DNA from: Taiwanofungus camphoratus
Taxonomy: Eukaryota; Basidiomycota; Agaricomycetes; Polyporales; Taiwanofungaceae
Length of the DNA stretch: 64,000 nucleotides
Reading direction: 5' to 3'
Assembly: GCA_003999685.1 (NCBI GenBank)
Contig: CP021223.1
Coordinates: 1,426,001-1,490,000 of the forward strand
Positions 32,501 through 43,135 of the stretch are shown here, piece after piece (the first letter of the stretch is position 1; each line of letters opens with the position of its first letter). The translations under genes were made by a program, and so were the position numbers. A model generated the notes under the pieces. The model did no database searches, had not been told where the DNA came from, and saw only the letters and a list, made by a program, of their open reading frames with translations.

Positions 32501-33396
32501 TATACAAATGGTTTGGTCTTCCAGACAAGATCATTAGCGATCGAGGACCACAATTCGCATCAAAGGTATTCCAGGAGCTCTGCCGTATGACCGGAGTCAA
32601 GTCAGCTATGAGCACTGCGTTCCACCCTCAAACGGACGGAGAGACGGAACGAGTCAACCAGGAACTGGAGATCTACCTGCGATGTTTCACGAGCAACAAC
32701 CCGGACAATTGGTCGTCACTGCTGGGCTCAGCACAATTCGCTCACAACTCGCGTGAGCACTCAACCACTAAGGCGTCACCCTTCAAGGTCATGATGGGCT
32801 ATGAACCTCGAGGGATTCCCGTCGTACACCCCGGATCGGACACACCGGGCGCTGCTTATCGACTGCGGAACTTGCAGAAGATTCGGGAAGACGCACACTC
32901 AGCAATGGAGCTAGCACAGGCGGTGTTAGCAAGACGCGTGAAACCCAAAGGAACGGGTTTCCGCAAAGGACAAAAGGTATGGCTAGACTCACGAAACCTA
33001 AAGCTGCCATACCCGACGAGGAAGTTGGCTCCCAAGCGCGAGGGACCCTTCGAAATCACGGATGTTCTAGGACCGGTGTCTTACAAGCTGAAACTCCCGG
33101 CGACATGGCGAGTGCACCCCGTTTTCCACGCCGCACTTCTTTCGCCATACACCGAGACAGACACGCATGGTCCCAACTACACGGAACCACCACCGGAGCT
33201 TATCAGCGGCGAAGATAACTACGAGGTCGAAGCTCTGGTCGGACATCGTGAGAATCGCCGAAGGAATCGCCGAGAATACCGAGTCAGGTGGAAGGGTTAC
33301 TCATCAGCGGATGACTCATGGGAACCGGAAGAGAACTTAACCGGTACTGCGGACGAGCTGCTAAATGCATATAAACAGCGCAAGAACCTACGATGA
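29512..33396 (+). CDS. C1 Pol: protease, RT, RNase H, integrase, chromodomain
   Basis: 1294 residues from the first Met. The frame is open back to the gag stop, so the true product may be longer. Protease with FIDSGASGIFVHP (~18-30); acidic linker; reverse transcriptase ~395-600 with YMDDILIYS at ~523; RNase H from ~665 with ETDASKFATGAVL; integrase zinc region HDLPSAGHPGIQ to CGTCQQMK (~876-920); integrase core with CDFITDLP, SDRGPQFASK (~1009) and TDGETERVNQE (~1042); C-terminal chromodomain ~1235-1290 with EYRVRWKGYSSADDSWEPEENL. The chromodomain places it among chromoviruses, whose integrase is thought to target marked heterochromatin. The stop overlaps the ATG of the next ORF as ATGA. 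Confidence 0.95.
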   Translation: MHIPITVGRKAVEARAFIDSGASGIFVHPRFVKEHKLRTEALPRPIPVFNVDGTANKQALINRRALLSYKIGNEPRFVKAYVASIGNEDVIFGHTWLKLENPSIDWKGGRVELKHRMNLQESREWKKGIIAQRVARLELKKLAEREQEEALDPVLDYEVDWSAPPCPQVAAFLAERDKRLKQRWQPTIEEVEDEGDFEVIDTMSPVLPTTDMPRQTARRDIPVAPPVEESVNGITLDQAMETIDDDELVIAFIEGDDRITTYGRNSYPAYRDAPLTEEKYPLDGTYRRLENGLIWQVKHDIGRLTTSTELTIKEHAKKEEKPVTELVPEYLHDLLPVFDKAKAARLPRHSEFDHEINLKPDYKNFKQSTYSLNRDQRAELDKFLEENTEKGYIRPSKSPLASPFFFVDKKDGGYRPCQDYRELNEGTIKDRYPLPLVTELLERLNNATIFTKMDLRQGYNNLRIKEGDEWKAAFGVPAAGEGPPSFYEPLVMFFGMCNSPATFQRMMNTVFADMLKEGWLAIYMDDILIYSTDPEEHKKRTRRVLERLRDTDLYLKPEKCKFDVQEVEFLGMIIRPGQLAMDPVKVAGIKDWPIPKNLREVRSFVGFGNFYRRFIHRFSHLAQPLVSLTRKDVKWHWDDEQQEAFEALKKAFLEQPVLQMPDPEKPFALETDASKFATGAVLRQKDDNGDWHPCGYISQSMTPAERNYDVFDRELMGVMRGLNEWSHLLIGSPYPVTIYSDHKNLTYWKTARNLNRRQARWALRLSEFDYRLIHVPGTQMVQSDALSRRPDHDDGSSDNQNVTVLPDKVWAAAIDTSLRASITEACVNDSVYTEGMRNARNGSNDHWTIRDGDLLYDNRVYIPLDEDLRRQTVSNYHDLPSAGHPGIQKTLSSIRRDYWWPGMADFVTRYVKGCGTCQQMKVNTHPTRPALLPIKSAQHATPFSTFCCDFITDLPTSEDYDSILVVVDHDLTKGVIFIPCNKTIDASGTAEALYREVYKWFGLPDKIISDRGPQFASKVFQELCRMTGVKSAMSTAFHPQTDGETERVNQELEIYLRCFTSNNPDNWSSLLGSAQFAHNSREHSTTKASPFKVMMGYEPRGIPVVHPGSDTPGAAYRLRNLQKIREDAHSAMELAQAVLARRVKPKGTGFRKGQKVWLDSRNLKLPYPTRKLAPKREGPFEITDVLGPVSYKLKLPATWRVHPVFHAALLSPYTETDTHGPNYTEPPPELISGEDNYEVEALVGHRENRRRNRREYRVRWKGYSSADDSWEPEENLTGTADELLNAYKQRKNLR

Positions 33397-33689
33397 GAAA
33401 AAGAAGTCGCATTTTCACCCCACTCATCGCTCGCATGTCTCAGTCAAACGGTCCTTCATCCTCGTTCACTCGCTACGGTCCATGCTACCTATGTGGTAGT
33501 ACTCGTCACTCGCACAGGACGTGCCCCGACTACAAATGTCTCCGCTGTAGTCGCCCGTCGCCTGGGCACCTTACGCGCGAATGCACCGCCGTCAACTACG
33601 CATTCGCCAACGACCCGGAACCGCCGTATCATCCAGAGTGGTTCCTGCATGTCGTTAAACTGCGAGGGAACGACCGTGCACGTCGTTAA
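33393..33689 (+). CDS. C1 third ORF: double zinc-knuckle protein
   Basis: 98 residues from the ATG that overlaps the pol stop. An internal Met (MSQSNGPSSS, 33435) is the start seen in C2, giving 84 residues, and may be the real one. It has one perfect CCHC knuckle, CYLCGSTRHSHRTC (C-x2-C-x4-H-x4-C), and directly after it a second group, CLRCSRPSPGHLTREC (C-x2-C-x6-H-x4-C). The C-terminus is rich in Arg/Lys. The knuckles suggest RNA or DNA binding. The frame is kept in C2 (62569-62823), and a related CPEYRCTQCHHLASGH block survives in relic D near 35150. No assigned function is known to me. Expression could be by re-initiation at ATGA or from a separate RNA. Confidence 0.7.
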   Translation: MRKRSRIFTPLIARMSQSNGPSSSFTRYGPCYLCGSTRHSHRTCPDYKCLRCSRPSPGHLTRECTAVNYAFANDPEPPYHPEWFLHVVKLRGNDRARR

Positions 33690-33967
33690 ACTGCAACGTA
33701 CGACCGACACGTCGTAAAACTGTAAAGTTCGAGCTGAAAGGATGCTCGCGGTTGGAGGGGTCATCCCCTATGGGTTCAAGGGTCATCCCTTATAGGTCGC
33801 GGTGAAACACCCGCTCGTTACTTCCAGGAAAGTCTTCAAGTTCGTCCTGGGAAGTTCGTCAAGTCCGTCGTCGCTCATCAAAAAAAAAGTTCAATTCTGG
33901 ATGCGACACGTTCCCCCGTTGGAGTTTAGTTGATTGACCAGGCGTTCAATCATAAGTAGGGGGGTAA

Positions 33968-34531
33968 TGATACAATTTCTTTCATCGCATATCTTATCGG
34001 TCGGACCTCGGATCGGTCCCGTGACCTTTCGCTTCTAGGACGGGCCTCGGGTAGGCCCAGCTTCTTCGCGCAGCATCTTGACTCATCGCTGCTTACGGTA
34101 CGGGCCCCGGACGGGCCCCGGTTACTCATGGACTCTGACTCATATCGGGCCCCACTTACACATTCCGTCTTACGCTTACTGATTGCTAATACGGCCCGAT
34201 GACTCATATCGTCTTACTTACGCTTACTCATGCTTACTCATGCTGATTCGTAGACCACGTGCCATGGTCCGTGCGCAGGGTAGAATACGTATATAAGGCC
34301 CTGTAGTTTGTAGGTCGAACCCTAAGTTCGATCTGGTTACCAAGTAGCTAGTTATCACTAGCAATCTTATACTCGTATCTTGCGACCTCTCGCTTCGTAC
34401 CTGAGTACTCGCTCGACTCTATCGACTTCGCCCAGGAGGACATACGCAGTGTCCATAAAGCCTCACTACTATCTCTAGTAGCCAGGTCCTCACGTTCGAG
34501 GCTTTCCGGTCGTTGATACCAGCTTGTATCA
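33968..34531 (+). repeat. 3' LTR of C1
   Basis: 564 bp, preceded by a polypurine tract. It differs from the 5' LTR at one site seen (near 27557: cattgct against catcgct). It is followed by the ccccc target duplication. Confidence 0.95.
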
Positions 34532-34536
34532 CCCCC

Positions 34537-36805
34537 ACCATACCACCTTCTCCACCCACTCTGAATGGATGACACATCTTCTTGGCAGCCCACTTCTGCA
34601 ACCCCCCTCCTGGAAAAGGAGCCCTTCCAAACCCCGTGGACATCCTCTACCACCCCCAAAGTGTCTACAACTGTGACCCCATACTGATGGACCTGCTCCA
34701 AATGTGCACCTTAAACATCTCCAACCTCATTCTCATCCAATCTTGCACCTGCAACAACCTTGAGGAATACGAGGTCTTTGGAGACTACCTCAATGCTCAT
34801 CTGGAATACTTAGGAGTCATCAATGAGGCAACCCACCAACTGGCCCTGTGAAAGGACCAGATCCGACTCTTGGACTTTAAAGTTGTTCGAACCCTCTGAA
34901 ACCTCGACAACATGAATACCACCCATCACCTAGACCACATGGTCCCTTTCCATCATCAAACTGAACACCAGCAATTTGTTCACCACACTCAACCAGAGGT
35001 CATTTTCACCTCTCCCACCCCTCCTTCTCTATTGGAAAATCTGCTCCAAACCTTTATCGACTCTTTAGCTGGGCAATGGTCAACTGGAGCCTTGATCAGC
35101 TGAGTTGACTTGCTTCCTGCCCACATGCATCCAGGACCGGGTGTGTGACTGCCCTGAGTACAGGTGCACTCAATGCCATCACCTGGCATCAGGCCATCTA
35201 TTGCAAGAATGCACCAGCACCCATCGTGCATCGACACCCCCTTCTGCTGCCTCACCAGGAGAAGACCTCTTATTGATACAAACTGGTATCAATGAACGTG
35301 AGGGCCTGACTATAAGAGATAGTAGCGAGGACTTAAGGACACTGCATATGTCCTCTCGGGCAAAGTTGATAAGTGTCAAGCGAGTACTCAGGTACGAAGC
35401 GAGAGGTCACAGGATACAAGTATAAGATTGCTAGTGGTAACTAGCTACTTGGTAACCAGATCGAACTTAAGGTTCAACCTACAAAGTACAGGGCCTTATA
35501 TACGTATTCTACTCTGCGCATGGACCATGGCATGTGATCTAAGAAGTGGCATGAGTAAGCATAAGTAAGGCAATATGAGTCATCAGGCCGTATTAGCAAT
35601 ATGTATGCATAAGACTGGATGTGTGAGCGGGGCCTGATATGAGTCAGTGTCCATGAGTAAGCAGGGCTTGTACAGTAAGCAGTCATAAGTCAATGGACTG
35701 CGCCATGAAGCTGGACCTACTTGAGGCCCGTCCTAGAAGCAAAGGGTCATGGGACCAATCTGAGGTCTGACCGATAAGATACAAGAGAAAAGAAATTGTA
35801 TCACTTATGAACCATTGTCAACAACCTGGTTGACCCAGTCCAAGCCCCAATCCCTGTCACCACCTCCATCAACCCACCTTGGACTCTCCCATCTCAACAT
35901 CCCAGAGTCCAAGAACGATCTGTACCCTGCACTGACATCGCTAATGGCAACACCCATGTCAACACCCCACACCCATCTTCCACCCCAGAATCTGGAGCAA
36001 CCACTGGACTATTCCACCGGGGACTGACAGAGCACTTCACCCCTCCACCCATCATACCACCTCCCCTTGCCAATCAACCCTGCTCTCTGCCTCCCTTCTA
36101 CCACTGCGAATGGTTCATTCAACACACCAATTTGCACCTCAATGATAATGACTGGAATGATGATGTCCTGGAACTATATGGTGATGGTGAGCAATAAGGG
36201 ACTTGCTTACTGGAGGCGGTGGCTGCAATCTCACTGGGTCCTTACCCAGAGGCCATATGTTTGTATTGGTACATGATGAAACACTTGTATTCAGAAGTTC
36301 GAGGTGAAACACCCTCATGATACATGGTGCAACATCCACATTTCCTTCACATTCATATTTAAATTCAGCAAATCAAGTAAGATTGACTGGAGTTCAATTT
36401 TAGTAGGGGGTATTGAAACAATTATCCACATTATGCTTACCTCATAGACTCTGACTCATACCAGGCCCCGCTTACACATTCCACTTATGTATACTGATTG
36501 CTAATATGGCCCGATGACTCATCTTATCTTTGTACCATTAGTTTTACCACTTGACAAACCGCCTGCTCTAGTGTAGTACTTGGTCCGTGCTCATTGTCTG
36601 TATTAGTATATATAGGCATATACTTAGTTAGGTTGGACCTTAAGTTTGATTTGGTTACTATATCATATTCATGTCTTGCTACTGCTTTGCTCAACACTCT
36701 TGAACTTCACGACACTTGGACTATATTGTCCATAAGCCCTCATCACCCTCTCTTGTGGTCAGGCCCTCAATATGAGGCAGTGGTCCAAGATACCAATTTG
36801 TATTA
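34537..36805 (+). mobile_element. Ty3 relic D, right piece with 3' LTR
   Basis: Continues the relic split by C1. It contains non-pol sequence with a Cys/His block CPEYRCTQCHHLASGHLLQEC (about 35145-35215), like the third ORF of C1. A polypurine run (tagtagggggtat) at 36401-36413 precedes a diverged C-like LTR (36414-36805, tgaaacaa to ttgtatta). It is interrupted by a solo LTR at 35274-35803. Broken, with several interruptions, CpG-poor and old. The stretch between chromodomain and LTR is ~1.7 kb, longer than in C1, so D is a sister family with a longer 3' region. Confidence 0.8.
35274..35803 (-). repeat. solo C-type LTR with exact target duplication
   Basis: A reverse copy of the C LTR (tgatacaaactggtatca to gaaattgtatca), about 530 bp, diverged from C1. 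It is flanked by cttat at 35269-35273 and 35804-35808. Confidence 0.93.
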
Positions 36806-36828
36806 TGCTGGAGCAGGTTGATGCATTC

Positions 36829-37538
36829 AGAGAGGAACCACTCACACTGGTCTTCATCCATGTAATACTCAGACTTGATCCTCCAGTTGCCTTCTGACTG
36901 GGGATGATGGGATTTCAACACCTGGTTCAGCATTATTGAATCATCCCATATCTGGTGCTGACCATCTCAAAAATCAGATCAAACTCACCTGATGCTCTGG
37001 GCTCAGCACATCAGATAGATGCCATATCAGAATCTTCTCATGCTGATCCACCACAGTCACTGGGGTTTTGATGACTGGCATGAGATCATCAAACAATGGA
37101 GGGAACTGTTTAGAGATCCTGGCCTCCTGAGCCTTGTTGAACCCAGGGCACTGACACTGCTCAATCATACAACATCAGCAATGGGGATATCAGAACAACT
37201 GTCTCTGGCTCACAGCAGGTCATATAGGCTTCTGCCAACTTGGCAGATATCTGATAGACATTCTGAACAAATCTCAATGAGAAGCTCAAGCTGGGGTATA
37301 TAGAAGAGGGAGGTGAAGGGGGATCAGGGGACATTTGAGACAGGTGATGCAAGAAAAGTTGGTAAAGGTAAAATGCCACATTCTCAGTATATTCAAAATG
37401 ATTGGCCATAGGTGTGCTTATAACAGTTTCATTCAAAACCAAAGGTGATGAGTCTGAGGTAGAGTTGGAATTGGCAAGTGGAAAAAAAATGAATGACATG
37501 GACCAAATGCATGTATATGGTGACAAACAATATGACAA
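36829..37538 (-). pseudogene. fragment of an Agaricomycete multigene-family gene, possibly 2OG-oxygenase-like
   Basis: Minus-strand coding pieces in plausible order: FVQNVYQISAKLAEAYMTCCEPET (~37200-37290), then EQCQCPGFNKAQEARISKQF and DLMPVIKTPVTVVDQHEKIL leading to WHLSDVLSPEHQ (~36985-37165), a possible ~37 bp intron (gtgagt..accag), then LNQVLKSHHPQSEGNW and QCEWFLSECINLLQ (~36830-36935). The sequence VTVVDQ..ILIWHL..LSPEHQ recalls the amino-terminal half of a large fungal family whose carboxy-terminal half is a TET/JBP-like 2OG-Fe(II) oxygenase fold. That half is not visible here, so the link is from memory of the family and weak. It is cut on the low-coordinate side by relic D's LTR. 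Confidence 0.4.
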
Positions 37539-37639
37539 TGACTGTAAATGAAAGCCAATAAAAAATATTTGTATGTAATAGACAAAATCAGCAAAACATG
37601 GGCAGAAACAGGTTGAACCCAGTTCAGCTGACCCACCCT

Positions 37640-38120
37640 TGCCTCATCCATTGCACCAGGTTGGGTTCATTGCTGACTGACTTGTTGCAGCTGGCTGGTT
37701 CTATTGTTGGCCAACCCATTACTGCAGGCTGATATCCTGCCCAGCTGACCCATTGTAATGAGATGGGTCCATCTCTGGCCGACCCATTGCAATGAGATGG
37801 GTCCATCCCCGGCTGATCCATTACAATGGGATGGGTCCATCTCTGGCTGACCCGTTACAACAGGATGGGTCCATTGCTGGCCAACCCATTGCAATGGGCT
37901 GGTCCCATCCCCAGCTGACCTGATGTAGCAGGCTGATACCCTGCCCAGCTGACCTGTTGCAATGGGAATACATTTATGCCCAGCCAACCTGTTGCAACGG
38001 AAATACATCCATGCCTGGCTGACTCATTGAAACAAGGCTTGTTTCAATGGTCAGCTGAAGTCAAACAGCCCATTCACAATGGGCCAAACTCAGTGTTTAT
38101 TGACCCATTGCAATGGGGTT
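37640..38120. repeat. palindromic 34-bp minisatellite (second array)
   Basis: More than ten units of the same type as at 26120-26360 (ccgacccattgcaatgggatgggtccatc), more diverged and longer. It ends in the same unique tail (cagcccattcacaatgggc, then gacccattgcaatgggg). The two arrays with shared tail are therefore copies of one ancestral locus. Confidence 0.85.
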
Positions 38121-38129
38121 TTCTTACTG

Positions 38130-39393
38130 GATTGTGTGTAGTCATGTCTTCAACACCACTCGATGCATCCAATACAGCCCATATACCACAGCAAGATTCT
38201 CCAAGACCTTCAAATCATGCCACAGCCCCTCTGCCAGTGCTGGTCTGATGTTTCGACACATTGCTCCCTCTGTGCACAAGATGCCACATGCAGTGCCACT
38301 CAAAGTCCTTGCACATGACTGGTCCTGCCACTTCGATATCGCTTGATCTACTTCGACACACCACTCGATGCATTCGATAATACTACAGTCACCGGTTCTG
38401 TCTTAGTCTAGTTCAAGTATGTTCCTTTGTCTCAGTGGTGCCCATGATGTCAGTATAGTAGCCACTTCCTCTATAAGCCACTCCGTAGTCCATAGTATGC
38501 AAGTAATTAGGATGCCACTTGTACTATGCCACTCCTGATATATTGTACATTGTAGCACAGTAGTATAGACCTGATGCACAATGTCTTAAAACAACAGAGA
38601 AGTTTTTCCCCATACTGCAGAGCTCAAAAAGAGCACCTCTGATTTAGCCTTCTACTGCATCTCTACTGCATCTTTCATCTGCCTTCTACAGTTTCTTGAA
38701 GGGTTGCGTCTTAGTCTGTCTTTGACCTCCATTGAAGAGTTGCATTTAGTTATCCTCTCCACTTGTCCACCTTTAACTCTGTTGAAGGGTTGTGTTACAG
38801 TCCACCTTTGACTCAAAGTCAAAGGGTTGTGTTTTGACCCTAGGATCTTAGTCATGTCTTTGATGCCACTCGATGCATCCAATACAGCCCAAAAAGACAC
38901 TGTGGGACTCTCTGATAGCTTCAAATCATGCCACAGCCACTCCAACAGTTCTGGTTCGACATTCTGGTGTACTGTTCTCTCTACACACAATATGCCACAT
39001 GCAGTTGCCACTCAATGTTCTCGTATGTGACTGGTCTTGCCACTCCAATATTGCTCGATCTGCTATGACGTGCCACACGAGGCACTCAATAACGCTAGGA
39101 CCATAGGCTTTGTCTTAGCCAATTTCATGTACAATCCTTTGTCTCAGTGACATCAGTACAGTAGCCACTCCCTCTATGAGTCACTCTGTAGTTCAATAGT
39201 ATGTAAATAGTTAGGATGCCACCCATACTACGCCACTCCCAATGCACCTTACATTGTAGTACAGTAGTATAAATGTGATGTACAGTGTCTTGGAACAACA
39301 GACAAGTTTTTACCTCACTACAGAGCTCAAGAAAAGCACCTCCAATTCAGTCTTTTACTGTGTTCCACTGTATTGTTTCGTCTTCAATTACAC
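38130..39393 (+). repeat. B-type LTR fragments in tandem
   Basis: Two successive partial copies of the B LTR. One begins inside the LTR near 38130 (gtagtcatgtcttcaacacc), and the next begins near 38835 (gaccctaggatcttagtcat). The second ends at 39393, where E sequence begins. CpG-poor and old. No gene is supported. Confidence 0.75.
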
Positions 39394-39784
39394 TGATACG
39401 ACCTAGGGAGTCCTGAACTGAGAGGATGAACCTAGGGAGTAGGTCCAATGCATCCCAATGAGTAGAGAGAGCTAGAGCGGTGTGGTACCTGTGAAGGATA
39501 CCAGAGGAAAAGGTAAGTGAGGGAACATGACAGAGAAACTACCTAGATCACTGTCAGGGGCCTAAAAGTCTAGTGTGTGCAGAGGAGTAAGGGGCCAATG
39601 AATCCTGCATGACAGGATCTTATGCCGAGGTGCAGACAGTCCCAGGAAGGTAGGAGCATGGTCTTCTAATCCAATGGCAGCAGGCTGGTCAAATGCTGGC
39701 CAGGTGCAAAGGAGTTGAAGGAACTGAGGGCGCACTGATGGCAAACTGAGAACTGAAAGATAAACTGAAAACCGATGTAATCGG
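39394..39784 (+). repeat. E-type LTR fragment (start only)
   Basis: Begins tgatacgacctagggagtcc and matches the reversed E LTR at 15390-15753 over ~390 bp. It lies inside B-type LTR sequence and is cut on the right by G2. Confidence 0.75.
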
Positions 39785-41521
39785 TGATACAACCTAGAGG
39801 ACCCTGGTACCTAGGGAGTGCTCCGCAACATGGCTAGGAGGTAGTGTGTGAACTGTGGGGATGTGAGGGGAGGAGCTACAACCTGTATGATACTGAGAAA
39901 CCTGTATATTTTGTTTTTGTAAATGAGGGAGTAAGGGGCCAAGGGTCCTGTGCGACAGGATCTTGTTCCTAAGTGCTAGACGATCCCTAAGGCCTTGCGA
40001 GGCCCTCCGAAGTGCACGAAGTCTTTCAAAGTTCTTAGCTAAAGTGCACGAGCTGACTTCGTAGGCTGTATGGAGTTAGGGAGCAATAAGCCAACAGAAT
40101 ATAGCTTCAATCAATTGGCCAATGGTATGAGACTGCTGCGAAGTTTTTAACTAGAGTTAGCTAAAGGGCGTAAGGCTTCGAGGCTTGTTAGAGTGAGGTG
40201 GGCAAGATTTGGCTAGCATAGGAGATCTGTAGAAGAGGTCGGATGGTTCAGAGGGCTAATACTTGGAATAAGAATGGGAGGACGAGATCGCTGGAAGTTC
40301 CGAAGTGTCTGATGACTTTGAGGTGTAGGTTGGGTGGTTTGCAGGCGTAGGGGGATGTACTATAGCCTAAAATGAAGGCTATCAGAGAGTTGTAGGGCTA
40401 TTCGTAGGATGTAGGGATGATGCAACGTGAGTCTAAGGGTATAACTAAGGTGAAGGCCCACTGGATAGGTGCTATGAGATGTGCTGAAGAGTGCAAAGTT
40501 GTGGCAACTTCGTGGATCGTAGTGCGTAGTTCAGGAAGCGTAGATGTGGTTCGTAGATATATCACGAGCATAGACGTAGTTCAAAGATACTGAGCTGAGG
40601 TGAAGACTTAGGGGCTTAGGACCGTTCCTAAGGTTGTACTTGCAGCACTTCTCTGAGATCGGAGCTACAGGGGAACTTGTATTCCGAAAGGAGAAGTGTG
40701 CACTGAGGGGTCTCTCTCGTACATGGTAAACTACCTCTGACTAAATAGGGGAGAGTGAGGTGAACTATTCTTGTGCGAAGTGATCCTTACAAGTCTGAAA
40801 AGTATACCAAAGCACATGGGCTCCGAAGTGAACACAAGGAGGATAGGAACTAAATAGGAACTGAGACAGGGGAACTACGTATGGTAGGGAGGTGACCAAG
40901 TCCATCCATGAGGGTGGGATGACTATCCAAGAGCAGCCATGTGCCATGATCAACTATCTTAGTGGGCTAAGAGCGTACAAAGTTTCTAGCAGCAGAACTT
41001 GGCCTAATCAGGGTAGGAGATGCCCTAAATGGGTAGAGGATCATATGGATGCGTCATAGAAGGACCTTATGGCATAGGATCGAGACCTATGGGGTGCGCA
41101 AGGCTTTCTAAGCCCAGCCTTTGGAACTTTGGACCGTTTCAGAGCCTATTGGAGATGCCTGCAGTTACAAGAGCTTGGAGAGACTTAGCTAAGCCTTCTT
41201 AGCTAAACCTGGGATGAGTGACATAGTAGCTGGGGCCTAGATCCAATAGAACAATATGGGAGGGCCAGCAGTGTCCGGTAGTGGACTTAGCAGGAGTTAG
41301 GGACTTCATGGCTAGCATTCAAAACTTCGTAGCACCTTGTGTGACTTCGCAGGACTTTGTAGGGTGTTAGAAGGGTTTAGGAAGCAGAGGAGCTGTTAGA
41401 AACATCATAGGGACCTATCCCACCTGTCATAGGCTGTAGAATGGTTATAGGGTGGTCTGTGAGGGGATTAAAAAGCTCCTAAAATTGCGATTCAGAGCCC
41501 AGGAGGCTACAGGACTCATCA
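39785..41521 (+). mobile_element. G2: second copy of the long non-coding LTR-like element
   Basis: About 1.74 kb, TGATACAACCTAG to ACTCATCA, co-linear with G1 over the full length. CpG-poor. The left neighbour is an E fragment and the right neighbour (41522) is the middle of a B-type LTR, so the two flanks are no longer a simple target and no duplication is visible. Confidence 0.82.
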
Positions 41522-42328
41522 CCGTTCCCTCTATGCACAATACGCCACATGCAGTCACCACTCAAGGTCCTCACACATGACCAGTCTCACCACTCCGATA
41601 TCACTTGATCTGCTACAACGTGCCACTCGATGCACTCGATAACACTATGGCTCCAGGTTTTGTCTTAGTATATTTCATGTGCATTCCTTTGTTTCGGCCT
41701 TTCTAGTGATGTCAAGTACAGTAGCCACTTTATCTACAGGCCACTCCATAGTTCATAGTACACAAGTAGTTAGGATGCCACTCATACTACACCACTCCCA
41801 ATGTGCCTTACATTATAGTAAAGTAGTATAAACGTGATGTATGACATCTCGAAACAACAGAGAAGTTTTCCCCCATTCTGCAGAGCTCAAGAAGAGCACC
41901 TTCGATACAGTCTCCTACCACGTTCTACAGTGTCTTTTCATCTTTGATTATGTTCAAAGAGTTGCGTCTACAATCCGCCTTCTACAGTCTCTTGAAGGGT
42001 TGCATCTCATCCGTCTTCAACATCCATTGAAGGGTTGCGTTCAAGTCTTACATCTGCCTTCGAGTCACATCGAAGGGCTGCATATCAGCTAAGTTCTCCT
42101 GTTTAGCTTCCCCTTAGTACAGTACTGCATAGTAGCACATTGAAGCTACATCGAGCAGTCATGACACACATCGTAGGTTATCAAAGACCTTCACAGACAT
42201 CTCTCGACCCATTTGAGATTGGGAACCCTTTGCTGCTGACTCTCCCCTAGCACACTAACAAGTACATTAGCTTTTCAGCTTCTCTTAGGTTGTACCCAGT
42301 AGGGGTTGGAGTGTTATAGTATGTATCA
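41522..42328 (+). repeat. B-type LTR, right part, abutting a C relic
   Basis: Starts mid-LTR (ccgttccctctatgcac) and ends ttatagtatgtatca at 42328. The next bases (acgtaaccctctgccag) are the gag of the C relic, so this LTR marks an old B-family insertion into it. Confidence 0.82.
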
Positions 42329-43135
42329 ACGTAACCCTCTGCCAGATGGAAGAGACCCAGCTGGTTTCTTTCTCGTGTCGATACCTTCAACACCATTGAT
42401 AGCCACCCCAACTACTCCCACCTTCCCATCTCTTCCTACCACCCCTGTAACACCTACCACCCCTACCACGATGGCTACCATCGCAACAACGACCAGGATG
42501 GAGCTCAAGGCGCTTATAGTGCACCTTTCAGTGCAACAGCAACAGGGGAGTCGACCCCTTAAGCTCAACATTCCTGCACTGGATCCATTCACTGGACAAG
42601 GAGAGGACCTGGAGTGTTTCCTCCAGAGGGTGGAGCACTACCTCACTGCCACCAACAACCAAGGGTTAAGCGACGATGCGAAGATCGCTTACACAGTAGC
42701 TCTCATAAAAGGAGGGCAGGATGCACTTATCTGGCGCGATACATTTTACGAACGGGCCGTGGGAGGGCATGCTCCCTACGCTAGCTGGGATGTATTCAAG
42801 GCAAGCTTGTGACTCGTGTTCTCCAAGCATGAAGGAGTCCAGAGAGCTCACCAAGTGCTAATGGAGTTGCCGGCCAAGCAACTAAACAAGAAGACCAGGG
42901 TCAGTACAAAGATATACATGGAAAGGTTTCAATTCCTGACAGGGAAGGCCAAGTTAAAAGATGCCTTCATGGGCCTTAATGGCTAATGCACCAAGAATGA
43001 TTACCCCACTCTAAGGGCAATCTTCATCAAGGGTCTGGACTGCCAGATCTACACAACACTCACAGGCCACACCAACACGGAGTGACCCAACTCCATGGAG
43101 AAATGGTACACCAACATCCTTCATCTCAATGCTGT
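42329..43135 (+). mobile_element. C-family relic, left piece (gag), broken
   Basis: About 800 bp matching the C1 gag from the Pro/Thr-rich region through the capsid-like part, with many CpG losses. It breaks off at ...catcctcaatgctgt-type sequence exactly where the right piece resumes at 54161, on the other side of element B. Broken in several places and old. Confidence 0.9.

Larger units (their letters stand above)
27441..34531 (+). mobile_element. Ty3 chromovirus C1, looks whole, young
   Basis: A 7,091-bp element with two 564-bp LTRs (27441-28004 and 33968-34531) and an exact target duplication ccccc (27436-27440, 34532-34536). The LTRs begin TGATACAA and end TTGTATCA, an 8-bp perfect inverted repeat. 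I saw one difference between them, so insertion was recent. The insertion split relic D, which resumes on the right. Inside are a gag ORF, a pol ORF in the -1 frame relative to gag, a small double-knuckle ORF and a polypurine tract (gtaggggggtaa). It looks whole, with no breaks seen in the main frames. A sister copy is C2 (56576-63174). Confidence 0.97.

Noticed and set aside
36067-36339. Short frames of 66-70 residues before the relic D LTR
   Set aside because: They lie in decayed 3' retroelement sequence, with no homologue in C1 and no conserved motif.
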